From assembly GCA_963824105.1 (NCBI GenBank), contig CAWGNN010000006.1, positions 1-64,000 on the forward strand: DNA of 64,000 nucleotides, given 5' to 3'. Position 1 is the first letter of the stretch. Each line of letters starts with the position of its first letter. Source of the stretch: CAWDVB01 sp963824105 (GTDB lineage: Bacteria > Actinomycetota > Actinomycetes > Propionibacteriales > Nocardioidaceae). Below the pieces are notes generated by a model. The model had not been told where the DNA came from, did not search any database, and worked only from the letters and a program-made list of their open reading frames with translations. Shown one piece after another: positions 32,866-40,899 of the stretch. Position numbers and translations under genes: made by a program.

Positions 32866-32952
32866 GGCGCGGCCGAGGGCGGCTGGGCGGGCTCCGGCTT
32901 ACGTATCTGTGACGGAACCCCCAGAGGGGGCCGCGGACCGGCCAGTTCTCCC

Positions 32953-32958
32953 TACGCT
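32953..32958 (+). promoter_or_regulatory. -10 box of the divergent membrane protein, leaderless start
   Basis: TACGCT is seven bases before ATG at 32966, with no ribosome site between. This supports the shorter start over GTG at 32909. Confidence 0.45.
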
Positions 32959-32965
32959 GTCGGCC

Positions 32966-34285
32966 ATGTGGTCACGACTGCGCAGCGGCCCGCTGTGGGG
33001 CATGGTCGCCGGACTGGCCCTGGTGGTCGCCACGATGGTGATCCCCCCGGCGACCGGCTGGCAGGTCAACTCCTACGGCCTGGCCCCCCTTATCTCGACC
33101 TGGGGGCCCCGGATCGGCATCGGCACGGTGGCCGCCCTGATCCTGGCCGTCGTCGCAGTGCGCTGGTACGCGCCCCGAGCGCAGACCATGGGCTGGCGCC
33201 GGCTGATGCTGACCTCCGGTCTGCTGTCACTGCTCTGGATGGTCTCGCTGGCCTCGTTGGACGGCGTCTCGGGGTTCGGCCGGATCTTCGAGGACCCCCA
33301 TGAGTACCTGCAGACCGCCCGGTCGGTCACGGACGTGCCGGCGCTGCTGCACACCTTCGTCTCGAGGATCCCGCTCGGTGCGCCGCTTGGCGAGTGGGCG
33401 ACCCACGTCGCCGGCCATCCGCCGCTGGCGCTGCTCTTCTTCGTCGCCCTGGTCCGGATCGGTCTCGACAACGCCACCGCGATCGGGGCGGTGGTGATCG
33501 CCCTGGCCGCCACGATCGCTCCGGCCGTGCTGCAGACCGTGCGCACGCTGGGCGACGAGGGGGCCGCCCGCCGGGCCGCCCCCTACCTGGTGATCGGTCC
33601 CGCGGCGATCTGGCTGGCGGTGTCGGCGGACGCGTTGTTCGCCGCCGTCTCCGCCTGGGGGCTGCTGGCCCTCGCGCTGGCGACCGCGACCGCCGGGCCA
33701 CGCCGCTGGGCCTGGGCGACGCTCTCCGGGCTGCTCCTCGGCAGCGCGGTACTGCTCTCCTACGGCCTGCTCCTCCTCGGTGTCCTGGCGCTGGCCGTGC
33801 TGTGGGTGGGCCGGTCGTGGCGGCCGCTGCCGGTCGTGGCCGGCGCGGCGCTGGTGCCGATGCTCGTCCTGGCGGCCCACGGGTTCTCCTACTGGGACGC
33901 GCTGCCGGTGCTCCGCGAGCGCTACTGGGCAGGGATCGCCGCTATCCGGCCGACGTCGTACTGGATCTTCGGGGACCTGGCCGCCCTGCTGTTCAGCACC
34001 GGCCCGCTGCTGGCCGCGGGGGTCGGCGCCCTGGTGACCTCCCCGCGGCGACTGCTCGCCGGGCAGCGGGTGGCCGCGGCGCTGGGCGGGGCGGCTCTGG
34101 TCACCGTGCTGGCCGCCGACCTGAGCCTGATGAGCAAGGCCGAGGTGGAGCGGATCTGGCTGCCGTTCGTCCCCTGGCTGCTGCTCACGACCGCCCTGCT
34201 CCCGGAGCGCTGGCGGAGGTGGGGCTTCACCGCGCAGGTCGTCTTCACCCTGCTGATCGCGCACCTGATGGTCAGCTCCTGGTAG
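32966..34285 (+). CDS. Polytopic GT-C-like membrane protein
   Basis: About 439 residues with about 11 hydrophobic helices. The first large external loop carries FEDPHEYLQTARSVTDVPALL, followed by AGHPPLALLFFVALV, an arrangement like the acidic motif and HPPL-type loop of membrane glycosyltransferases such as GT39/GT87. A direct family match is not certain. A longer GTG start at 32909 is possible. It diverges from the glycosyltransferase operon and may use the lipid-linked sugar made there. Confidence 0.7.
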   Translation: MWSRLRSGPLWGMVAGLALVVATMVIPPATGWQVNSYGLAPLISTWGPRIGIGTVAALILAVVAVRWYAPRAQTMGWRRLMLTSGLLSLLWMVSLASLDGVSGFGRIFEDPHEYLQTARSVTDVPALLHTFVSRIPLGAPLGEWATHVAGHPPLALLFFVALVRIGLDNATAIGAVVIALAATIAPAVLQTVRTLGDEGAARRAAPYLVIGPAAIWLAVSADALFAAVSAWGLLALALATATAGPRRWAWATLSGLLLGSAVLLSYGLLLLGVLALAVLWVGRSWRPLPVVAGAALVPMLVLAAHGFSYWDALPVLRERYWAGIAAIRPTSYWIFGDLAALLFSTGPLLAAGVGALVTSPRRLLAGQRVAAALGGAALVTVLAADLSLMSKAEVERIWLPFVPWLLLTTALLPERWRRWGFTAQVVFTLLIAHLMVSSW

Positions 34286-34331
34286 GTGGCGGTCCCGGTT
34301 CCCGATCGGCCCAGGAGACGAGCCCAGGAAT

Positions 34332-35381
34332 TCAACGCAGGGGGTCGTGCGCGAAGGCCGTGATCCCGGCCTGCGGACCTATCTCTGCGGAGAAGCCCAG
34401 CTCGGCGGCGGCCCGCCGCGGCGAGGCCACGATGTGGCGGACATCCCCGAGCCGGTACCGGCCGCTGACCACCGGGGCCAGCCCGGTCCCGGAGGCCGCG
34501 CTCAGCGTCGTCGCCACGTCTCGCAGCCGGATCGGGGCGCCCGAGCAGACGTTGTAGGCCGCGAACGTCCCCTCGGTAGCCGATCCGTCCGCGACCGCCT
34601 CGCACGCTCGCACGTTGGCCGCGGCCGCGTCACGGACGTGGACGAAGTCGCGCATCTGCTCGCCGTCCTCGAAGACGTCCGGCGGCAGCCCTGCCTCCAG
34701 GCGCGAGCGGAAGATCGCGGCCACGCCGGAGTACGGCGTGTCCCGGGGCATCCGGGGCCCGTAGACGTTGTGGTAGCGCAGCGCGATGGCCCGGCCCGGC
34801 GCCTGCCGGGCCCATGACGCGGCGTAGTGCTCCTGGGCGACCTTGCTCGCCGCGTACGACGATCGGGGGTCGAGCCGGGCATCCTCGTCGACCAGCTCCC
34901 AGCCGAGCGGCCCGCCGCAGACCCGGCAGGAGGGGTCGAAGCGGCCGGCGTCGAGGTCCTCGACCCGGCGCGGGCCGGCTGCCTGCACCCCATGGTCCGG
35001 GCAGGAGTACCGGCCCTCGCCGTACACGACCATCGAGGAGGCCAGGACGAGACTGCCGACTCCCGCCGCGGCCATGGCGGCAAGGAGCACCCCGGTGCCC
35101 AGGTCGTTGTGCGAGACGAAGTCAGGGATGTCGCCGACCCGGACTCCCGCGCCGACCATCGCTGCCTGGTGGCAGACGACGTCCACCCCGCGCAACAGTG
35201 CGGGCCAGACATCGGGATCGCGAATGTCGGCGCGGACCGTTCCATCCGGCGGCGACGACCCGGGGGCATGGGCCTGCGGGATGAGCGCGTCCACCCCGAC
35301 CACCTCGTGGCCGGCGTCGAGAAGGCGCTCGGCGACCGCGGAGCCGATGAACCCGGCCGCCCCGGTCAGCAACACCCTCAT
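34332..35381 (-). CDS. NAD-dependent SDR sugar epimerase with a cysteine-rich insert
   Basis: About 349 residues. The Rossmann motif is TGAAGFIGS, the catalytic Y-x3-K is in SSYAASKVAQ, and SMVVYGEG precedes it. Between them lies an insert with CPDHG and, 25 residues on, SCRVCGG, which could form a small zinc knuckle. That insert reminds me of dTDP-L-rhamnose 4-epimerases, though I cannot verify the match. The fold and NAD use are clear. ATG at 35381 overlaps the MTA phosphorylase stop by four bases. It ends 46 bases from the convergent GT-C-like gene. Confidence 0.84.
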   Translation of the reverse strand: MRVLLTGAAGFIGSAVAERLLDAGHEVVGVDALIPQAHAPGSSPPDGTVRADIRDPDVWPALLRGVDVVCHQAAMVGAGVRVGDIPDFVSHNDLGTGVLLAAMAAAGVGSLVLASSMVVYGEGRYSCPDHGVQAAGPRRVEDLDAGRFDPSCRVCGGPLGWELVDEDARLDPRSSYAASKVAQEHYAASWARQAPGRAIALRYHNVYGPRMPRDTPYSGVAAIFRSRLEAGLPPDVFEDGEQMRDFVHVRDAAAANVRACEAVADGSATEGTFAAYNVCSGAPIRLRDVATTLSAASGTGLAPVVSGRYRLGDVRHIVASPRRAAAELGFSAEIGPQAGITAFAHDPLR

Positions 35382-36190
35382 GGCAGCTCGAACGGCAGCT
35401 TCACCCCGTCGTGCCAGCCGGCACAGGAGCAGCCGCCCGCCTCCGGGCCGGCGACGACCGAGCCGACGGCGTCGGCCAGCAGCATCTTGAGCCGCTCGAG
35501 ACCCTTCGCGAAGAGGGCGAAGACCTGGGCCTGGTCGACGGCCTCGCCCTCGTCGACCCCGGCGTCGATGTCGGTGACCAGGGCGAGGGTGGCGTAGCAG
35601 ACGCCCAGCTCGCGGGCGAGGGCCGCCTCGGGATGACCCGTCATGTTGACCAGGTCCCACCCTTGAGCGGCATACCACCGCGACTCGGCCCGAGTCGAGA
35701 AGCGAGGCCCCTCAATGACGACCATCGTGCCCCCGTCCGCGATGTCGGGAGCTGAGCCGACGAGTGCCTGACGCAGGCGCGGGCAGTAGGGGTCGGAGAA
35801 GGGAGCGTGGGCGGCGCCGGAGTCGAAGTAGGTCTGGATCCGGCCGGTCGTCCGGTCGACGAGCTGGTCGGGCACCACGAGCGCCCCCGGGGGCGTGCTC
35901 GGCTGGAGACCGCCCACGGCGCACGGCCCGAGGATCTGCCGCACCCCGAGGCTGCGCAGCGCCCAGATGTTGGCCCGGTAGGGGATGGCGTGCGGCGGGT
36001 ACTCGTGATGGCGGCCGTGCCGCGGCAGGAAGGCGACCGGGGTTCCGGCCACCTCGCCGATGCTGATCGGGGCGGACGGCACGCCGTACGGCGTGGCCAC
36101 CTCCACCGGCACGGGATCGGACAGGAAGGAGTAGAACCCACTCCCTCCGATCACGGCGGTCAGGGGCGCGGTACCGGCGGCGGCGTCCAT
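35378..36190 (-). CDS. mtnP: 5'-methylthioadenosine (or methylthioinosine) phosphorylase
   Basis: About 270 residues of the PNP/MTAP family, phosphorolysing 5'-methylthioadenosine for methionine and adenine salvage. Phosphate- and nucleoside-site landmarks are VIGGSGFYSF, FLPRHGRHHEYPPHAIPYRANIWAL, GTMVVIEGPRFSTRAES, and NMTGHPEAALARELG. The C-terminal CSC recalls the CxC of archaeal MTA phosphorylases. The base preference cannot be decided here. ATG at 36190 is assumed. It is translationally coupled to the epimerase gene downstream. Confidence 0.88.
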   Translation of the reverse strand: MDAAAGTAPLTAVIGGSGFYSFLSDPVPVEVATPYGVPSAPISIGEVAGTPVAFLPRHGRHHEYPPHAIPYRANIWALRSLGVRQILGPCAVGGLQPSTPPGALVVPDQLVDRTTGRIQTYFDSGAAHAPFSDPYCPRLRQALVGSAPDIADGGTMVVIEGPRFSTRAESRWYAAQGWDLVNMTGHPEAALARELGVCYATLALVTDIDAGVDEGEAVDQAQVFALFAKGLERLKMLLADAVGSVVAGPEAGGCSCAGWHDGVKLPFELP

Positions 36191-36242
36191 GACCGGAGTC
36201 TCCCATCTGCGCCGCGGAGTGGGGTCACCCTGGAGCGGGCCG

Positions 36243-37511
36243 TCAGACTTCGGTAAGGCTGGCCGAGGCCTTGGCCCGGGCGGCGAACATTGCCGCGAGC
36301 AGCACCCCTCCGGTGAAGACCGCGGCGAAGACGTTGAGCAGCGAGTACCCGAGCCAACCGACGACCAGTCCCCCAAGAGCGCTGGCCGCGGCCGCGGTCA
36401 GGTTCATCACCAGGTCGGCGAAGCCCTGGACGGCCGGGCGGACCCCGAGCGGGGTGTACTCGGTGACCAGCGCCGACCCGGCCACCGTGCACATGGACCA
36501 TCCCAGGCCCAGCAGGAACAGCCCGACGGTGATCTGGACCGACTCGCCCGACGGTGCGGTCCCGGCGAGCAGGAGCGCCAGCCACAGCGTCACCGCTCCC
36601 AGCCCGAGCATCGCCACGCGTCCGAACCGGTCGGCCGCGGCCCCGAACACCGGACTGAAGAAGTACATGCCGAGGATGTGCACGCTGATCACGAAGCTGA
36701 TCACCGAGATCGCGACGTGTGCGTCACCGAGGTGCACCGGGGTCATGCTCATCACCGCGACCATCACCGGATGGGCGGAGGCGAGCGCCAGCACGCCGGC
36801 GAGGACACCAGGCTCCTCGCGCAAGGTCCGCAGCACCGCCGGGATGTCCATCCGGGTGTGCTTGACCGGCTTGTCGCCGTCCGCGATCTGTCGCGCCAGC
36901 AGGAGCGGGTCGGGCCGGAGCAGCAGCGAGACCACGGCGATCGCACAGAGCGCGGCCACCACGGAGACGAGGAACGGCCCGGTGAGCTCGGGCAGGCCGA
37001 GATGGGTCGCCAGGGCTCCCGCGGAGCCGCTGAGATTCGGCCCGACGACCGCGCCGACGGTGGTGGCCCACAACACGATCGAGAGGGCCCGCGCCCGGTG
37101 CTTGGGCTCCGCCAGGTCCGTGGCCGCGTAGCGCGACTGCAGGTTGCTGGCGCTGATCGCCCCGAAGAGCACGGCCCCGAGCAGGAGCAGGGGGTAGAAG
37201 CTCGACGCCCCACCGATGACGATGACCACGGCCCCGATCGCGCCGACGGCGTAGCCGGCCATGAGGCCGATGCGGCGGCCGCGCCGTCCCATCAGCTCGG
37301 CCACCAGGTAAGCGCCCACCGCCGCACCGATGACCTGGGCCGAGGCCATCAGCCCGCCGAGGAAGGCGTTGCCGGTGACCGTCTTGCCCAGGAGGGTGGC
37401 GACGGTGATGCCGATCGCCAGTCCGAGCCCGCCGAGTGCCTGCGAGGTGGCGAGCACCCCGACGGTGCGGCGCTGGACCGCGGCGACGCGGGCCGGCTCC
37501 CAGCCGCTCAT
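36243..37511 (-). CDS. Major facilitator superfamily transporter
   Basis: A 422-residue protein with 12 predicted helices. The cytoplasmic loop 2-3 motif is ELMGRRGRRIGLMAGY, the MFS motif A. A second copy, GAAADRFGRVAMLG, appears in the C-terminal half. The substrate is unknown; drug or metabolite efflux is typical. ATG at 37511 overlaps the DUF3046 stop by four bases. It ends 52 bases before the MTA phosphorylase start. Confidence 0.87.
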   Translation of the reverse strand: MSGWEPARVAAVQRRTVGVLATSQALGGLGLAIGITVATLLGKTVTGNAFLGGLMASAQVIGAAVGAYLVAELMGRRGRRIGLMAGYAVGAIGAVVIVIGGASSFYPLLLLGAVLFGAISASNLQSRYAATDLAEPKHRARALSIVLWATTVGAVVGPNLSGSAGALATHLGLPELTGPFLVSVVAALCAIAVVSLLLRPDPLLLARQIADGDKPVKHTRMDIPAVLRTLREEPGVLAGVLALASAHPVMVAVMSMTPVHLGDAHVAISVISFVISVHILGMYFFSPVFGAAADRFGRVAMLGLGAVTLWLALLLAGTAPSGESVQITVGLFLLGLGWSMCTVAGSALVTEYTPLGVRPAVQGFADLVMNLTAAAASALGGLVVGWLGYSLLNVFAAVFTGGVLLAAMFAARAKASASLTEV

Positions 37512-37702
37512 CTTTCGCCTTCCGGGAGCGCGAGGGTCGACCAGACGACCCGCCACACGGTCTTCGGGGGCTCCCCCGCGGCAAGCGCCTCGTCGACGGT
37601 CCGGCCACCAAGATCGGCCATCACGTGCTCGTGCGCCCAGGAGCGGGCATAGGCGGGACCCAAGGCCTGCTCCATCCGCTGCCAGAACTCGGTGTGACGC
37701 AC
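37508..37702 (-). CDS. DUF3046 protein
   Basis: A 64-residue protein that matches the actinobacterial DUF3046 family throughout (RHTEFWQRMEQALGPAYARSWAHEHVMADLGGRTVDEAL). The function is unknown. GTG at 37702 starts two bases after the DinB-like gene stop and the stop overlaps the MFS start. In mycobacteria a DUF3046 gene (Rv2738c) sits just upstream of recA; here it lies about 10 kb away on the same strand, with the oxidoreductase cassette between. Confidence 0.85.
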   Translation of the reverse strand: MRHTEFWQRMEQALGPAYARSWAHEHVMADLGGRTVDEALAAGEPPKTVWRVVWSTLALPEGER

Positions 37703-37704
37703 CG

Positions 37705-38220
37705 TCAGCCCTCCACGTCGACCAGGTGGTGAGCCAGATCGTGGAGCAGATAGCGGCCGAGGGAGGCGACGGTGAAGACCGCGCCGTTGCTGCGACGCCC
37801 GGGGCGCTCCCAAGCGTCATCCGGCACGGAGGCGTACAGGGCAGCGACCTGCTCGGCGGCCGCGACGAGCTCGTGGGCGACCTCGGCGGGGTCCTGCTCG
37901 GAGTAGCGCTCTGACTCGGCTGTCGCGTCCTGGTCCCAGTTGTCGAACTCAGGGTTGTCCTCGGTGAGCATCCGGCGCACCCGACCGGCAAAGACACGGT
38001 GCACATCCCTGACGTGGCAGGCGTACTCCAGCGGCGACCAGATGTTGGCGGCGGGTCGCACGGCCGCGTTGGCGTACATGAGGATCACCGGCCACCGGGC
38101 GGCATTCTCGAGGATCCGCTCGGCGATCTGGTCAACCGGGACCTCGGCGGAGTCAAAACCGCAGTCCGGGCAGGGGCGTTGGAGCACCCAGGTCCAGTCC
38201 TTGGTGTCCGGCTCGATCAT
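37705..38220 (-). CDS. DinB-like metal-dependent protein
   Basis: A 171-residue four-helix-bundle protein of the DinB_2 type. Likely metal-binding histidines lie in LEYACHVRDVH and HDLAHHLVD. It starts with WVLQRPCPDCGFD, a cysteine pair seen in actinobacterial relatives. Relatives include thiol-dependent S-transferases that use mycothiol or bacillithiol; the substrate is unknown. ATG at 38220 follows GAGAGGG, 13 bases after the ABC-2 permease gene. Confidence 0.8.
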   Translation of the reverse strand: MIEPDTKDWTWVLQRPCPDCGFDSAEVPVDQIAERILENAARWPVILMYANAAVRPAANIWSPLEYACHVRDVHRVFAGRVRRMLTEDNPEFDNWDQDATAESERYSEQDPAEVAHELVAAAEQVAALYASVPDDAWERPGRRSNGAVFTVASLGRYLLHDLAHHLVDVEG

Positions 38221-38233
38221 TCGAGGCCCTCTC

Positions 38234-39049
38234 TCACTTCAGCAGCAGGCGCCCCAACCGACCGGAGGCGACGTTCAGTCCTATCAGACCGAGGCCCACA
38301 AGGTAGACGACCGCCACCGCCGCATCCCAAGACAGTAGGCCCGTGGACAGCTCCCGCACGAGCAGCACCCCGTGATAGAGCGGGCTGAGCTCGACCAGCC
38401 AGCGCACGACGCCGTGGTAGGCCTCCACGGGGAAGAACGTCGCGGAGAAGAGGAACATCGGCATGATCGTGAGCTGAATGAACTCGAAGTCCTGCCACGA
38501 ACGCATCCACGTGGTCAGCGCCAGCCCGACACCGGAGAAGGCGAAGCCGATCAGCAGCGCCGCGGGGACGACCAGGATCGCCCACCAGCTGGTGATCAGG
38601 CCCAGGGCCAGCATCACCAGCTGGAAGACCCCGGCGTAGACGCCGCCGCGGATCATCGACCAGGCCAGCTCCCCCCGAGCCACGTCCAGGGTGCGCAACG
38701 GCGTGGAGAGGATCTGGTCGTAGAGCCGCTGGAACTTGAGCTTGAAGAAGACGTTGTAGGTCGAGTCGAGAATCGCGCCGTTCATCGCCGAGGCGGCGAG
38801 CATCGCCGGCGCGACGAACGCCGCGTAGGGGATCTCGGTGCCGTGGTACTGGAACCCGCTGATGAGCTGGCCCACCCCGATGCCGATGGAGAACAGGTAG
38901 AGCACCGGCTCGGCGAACCCGCTCACGAAGTACGGCCATGCCCTGCGGTAGGCGATGTAGTTCCGCACCACCAGGTGTCCGGAAGGCTCGAGCTGGTGAC
39001 GGAGGGAGCGGCCCAGCAACCGAGTGGTCGCAACCGTGCTCATGGCCAT
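38234..39049 (-). CDS. ABC-2 type transporter permease
   Basis: A 271-residue permease with six hydrophobic helices. It belongs to the ABC-2 family found in NodJ- and daunorubicin-type exporters; IMPMFLFSATFFPVEAYHG is the usual segment before the last helices. It starts one base after the stop of the second permease gene. Together with that permease and the ATPase it forms a heteromeric exporter, possibly for polyketide, lipid or polysaccharide. The substrate is not known. Confidence 0.88.
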   Translation of the reverse strand: MAMSTVATTRLLGRSLRHQLEPSGHLVVRNYIAYRRAWPYFVSGFAEPVLYLFSIGIGVGQLISGFQYHGTEIPYAAFVAPAMLAASAMNGAILDSTYNVFFKLKFQRLYDQILSTPLRTLDVARGELAWSMIRGGVYAGVFQLVMLALGLITSWWAILVVPAALLIGFAFSGVGLALTTWMRSWQDFEFIQLTIMPMFLFSATFFPVEAYHGVVRWLVELSPLYHGVLLVRELSTGLLSWDAAVAVVYLVGLGLIGLNVASGRLGRLLLK

Positions 39050-39050
39050 G

Positions 39051-39869
39051 TCACCTCACCAGCCTTGCGGTCAGCCTGCGGCCGGCCAACCACCAGCCGA
39101 CGACCGTCAGCGCCAGCAGATAGATCAGGTGCACGAACACCCACGGCAGGTCGACGGTGCCGAGCATCAGCATCCGGATGAGGTCGACGCCCTGCCACAG
39201 CGGCAGGGTCTTGGCGAGAGTCTCGAGCCCGCTGGGAAGGTTGGAGAGCGGGAAGAAGGCTCCGGAGAAGAGCACCATCGGCATGATGCCGAGCCGGAAC
39301 GCGAGGGCGAGACCCAGGTCGTTGGAGAGGCTCGCTGTGTAGGCATAGATCGGCGCGGCGATGGACAGCCCGGTGAGGACTGCCACGGGGAGCGCGAGCA
39401 CGCCGCCCCAGGCCGAGTGGTAGACGCCGAACATGCTCAGCACCGACAGGAACACGCCGCACACCAAGAGGAGCCGGACCGCGATCGCCGCGAGGTGGGC
39501 GTTGACCAGGTCTCGCGGCGACAAGGGCGTCGCGATCATCGCGTAGTGGGTCTTGTTCCACTTGAACATGGTCATCACCGGCCAGAGCGCCTCGCCCCCG
39601 CCGGTCTGGAAGGCGTGGACTGCCACCAGTCCGGGGGCCACGAAGCCGAGGTAGGAGGTGGCCCCCTCCAAGGTGGTCGAGTCGGCGGAGATGAAACCAC
39701 CGAGCAGGACCCCCATCGCCGCGACGTACAGGACCGGAGCCACGAACGACGAGAAGGCACTGCCCTTCCAGGTGCGCCGGAAGGTGATCGCCCAGTAGTC
39801 GGCCTGACGCAGCGCCAGCTCCCACCTGGTGGGCGGGGCCGCGACCCGCACAGTCGTCTCGGTCGCCAT
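39051..39869 (-). CDS. ABC-2 type transporter permease (second)
   Basis: A 272-residue permease similar in layout to its downstream partner, with about six helices and the matching segment IMPMVLFSGAFFPLSNLPSG. ATG at 39869 shares a base with the ATPase stop (TGATG). Paralogous permeases side by side usually form a heterodimer with one ATPase dimer. Confidence 0.88.
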   Translation of the reverse strand: MATETTVRVAAPPTRWELALRQADYWAITFRRTWKGSAFSSFVAPVLYVAAMGVLLGGFISADSTTLEGATSYLGFVAPGLVAVHAFQTGGGEALWPVMTMFKWNKTHYAMIATPLSPRDLVNAHLAAIAVRLLLVCGVFLSVLSMFGVYHSAWGGVLALPVAVLTGLSIAAPIYAYTASLSNDLGLALAFRLGIMPMVLFSGAFFPLSNLPSGLETLAKTLPLWQGVDLIRMLMLGTVDLPWVFVHLIYLLALTVVGWWLAGRRLTARLVR

Positions 39870-40816
39870 CAGTCCACCAGCGTCCGGCCGGTCAGGCGGA
39901 GGAAGACATCCTCCAAGGTCGAGCGGCGAACCAGGACCGAGGTCGGCGCAAGCCCACGCTCGTGCACCTTGGCCAGCGTCGCGTCGCCGTCCGCGGTGTA
40001 GAGCAGCAGCCGGTCCGGCAGGATCTCGATCCGTTCGGCGAGATCGGCCACCTCGTCGGCGTGGGCCTCGTGCTCGCCGACGCCGAACCGCAACTCGGCC
40101 ACCTCGCGGGTCGAATGCTGCATGATCAGCTCCCGGGGCGACCCCTCGGCGACGATCCTCCCTCCGTCCATCACCACCAGCCGATCGCACAACTGCTCGG
40201 CCTCGTCCATGTAGTGGGTCGTGAGCACCAAGGTCACGCCCTGCTGCTTGAGCCGGAACAGCCTGTCCCACAACAGGTGCCGGGCCTGCGGGTCCAGCCC
40301 GGTGGTGGGCTCGTCGAGCAACAGGATCTCCGGACGGTTGATGAGCGACCGCGCGATGGTGAGCCGACGCTTCATGCCTCCGGAGAGATCGTCGACGGGC
40401 ACCTTCGCCTTCTCGGTCAGCTGCACGAACATGAGCAGCTCGTCGGCACGTACCACCGCCTCCTTGCGCGGGATCCCGAAGTAGCGGGCGTAGACGACGA
40501 GGTTGTCGCGGACGGTCAGCTCGATGTCGAGGTTGTCCTCCTGCGGACAGACGCCGATCCGGCCGCGGATCTCGGGCCCGTCGACCGCGGGGTCCAGGCC
40601 CAGCACTCGCAGGGTCCCGCCCGACACCGGGGAGACCGCGGCGATCATGCGCATGGTGGAGGACTTCCCGGCTCCGTTGGGGCCGAGGAACCCGAACGAC
40701 TCCCCGCGGCGCACCGCCACGTCGATGCCGCGCACAGCCTCGAACTCGCCGAACGACTTGCGCAGGCCGGTGGCCTCGATCAGGGGGGGCTCGGTGCCGT
40801 GGGCGGTCGGTTCCAT
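39869..40816 (-). CDS. ABC-2 type transporter ATPase
   Basis: A 315-residue ATPase of the NodI/DrrA-like group. Walker A is GPNGAGKSST, the Q-loop lies in GVCPQEDNLDIELTVRDNL, the signature is LSGGMKRRLTIARSL, Walker B is ILLLDEPTTGLD, and the H-loop is LTTHYMDEAEQ. A C-terminal domain of about 90 residues follows, as in DrrA-type exporters. It heads the operon with the two permeases. ATG at 40816 lies 83 bases from the divergent lhr start. Confidence 0.93.
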   Translation of the reverse strand: MEPTAHGTEPPLIEATGLRKSFGEFEAVRGIDVAVRRGESFGFLGPNGAGKSSTMRMIAAVSPVSGGTLRVLGLDPAVDGPEIRGRIGVCPQEDNLDIELTVRDNLVVYARYFGIPRKEAVVRADELLMFVQLTEKAKVPVDDLSGGMKRRLTIARSLINRPEILLLDEPTTGLDPQARHLLWDRLFRLKQQGVTLVLTTHYMDEAEQLCDRLVVMDGGRIVAEGSPRELIMQHSTREVAELRFGVGEHEAHADEVADLAERIEILPDRLLLYTADGDATLAKVHERGLAPTSVLVRRSTLEDVFLRLTGRTLVD

Positions 40817-40899
40817 GGGTCCGATCCTGTCCCACGGCGCCCCCAGTCCGCACCTTGCTTCTCGGTTGCAGCGTGGGTGGGTGCTGCGAGGATGGGCCG

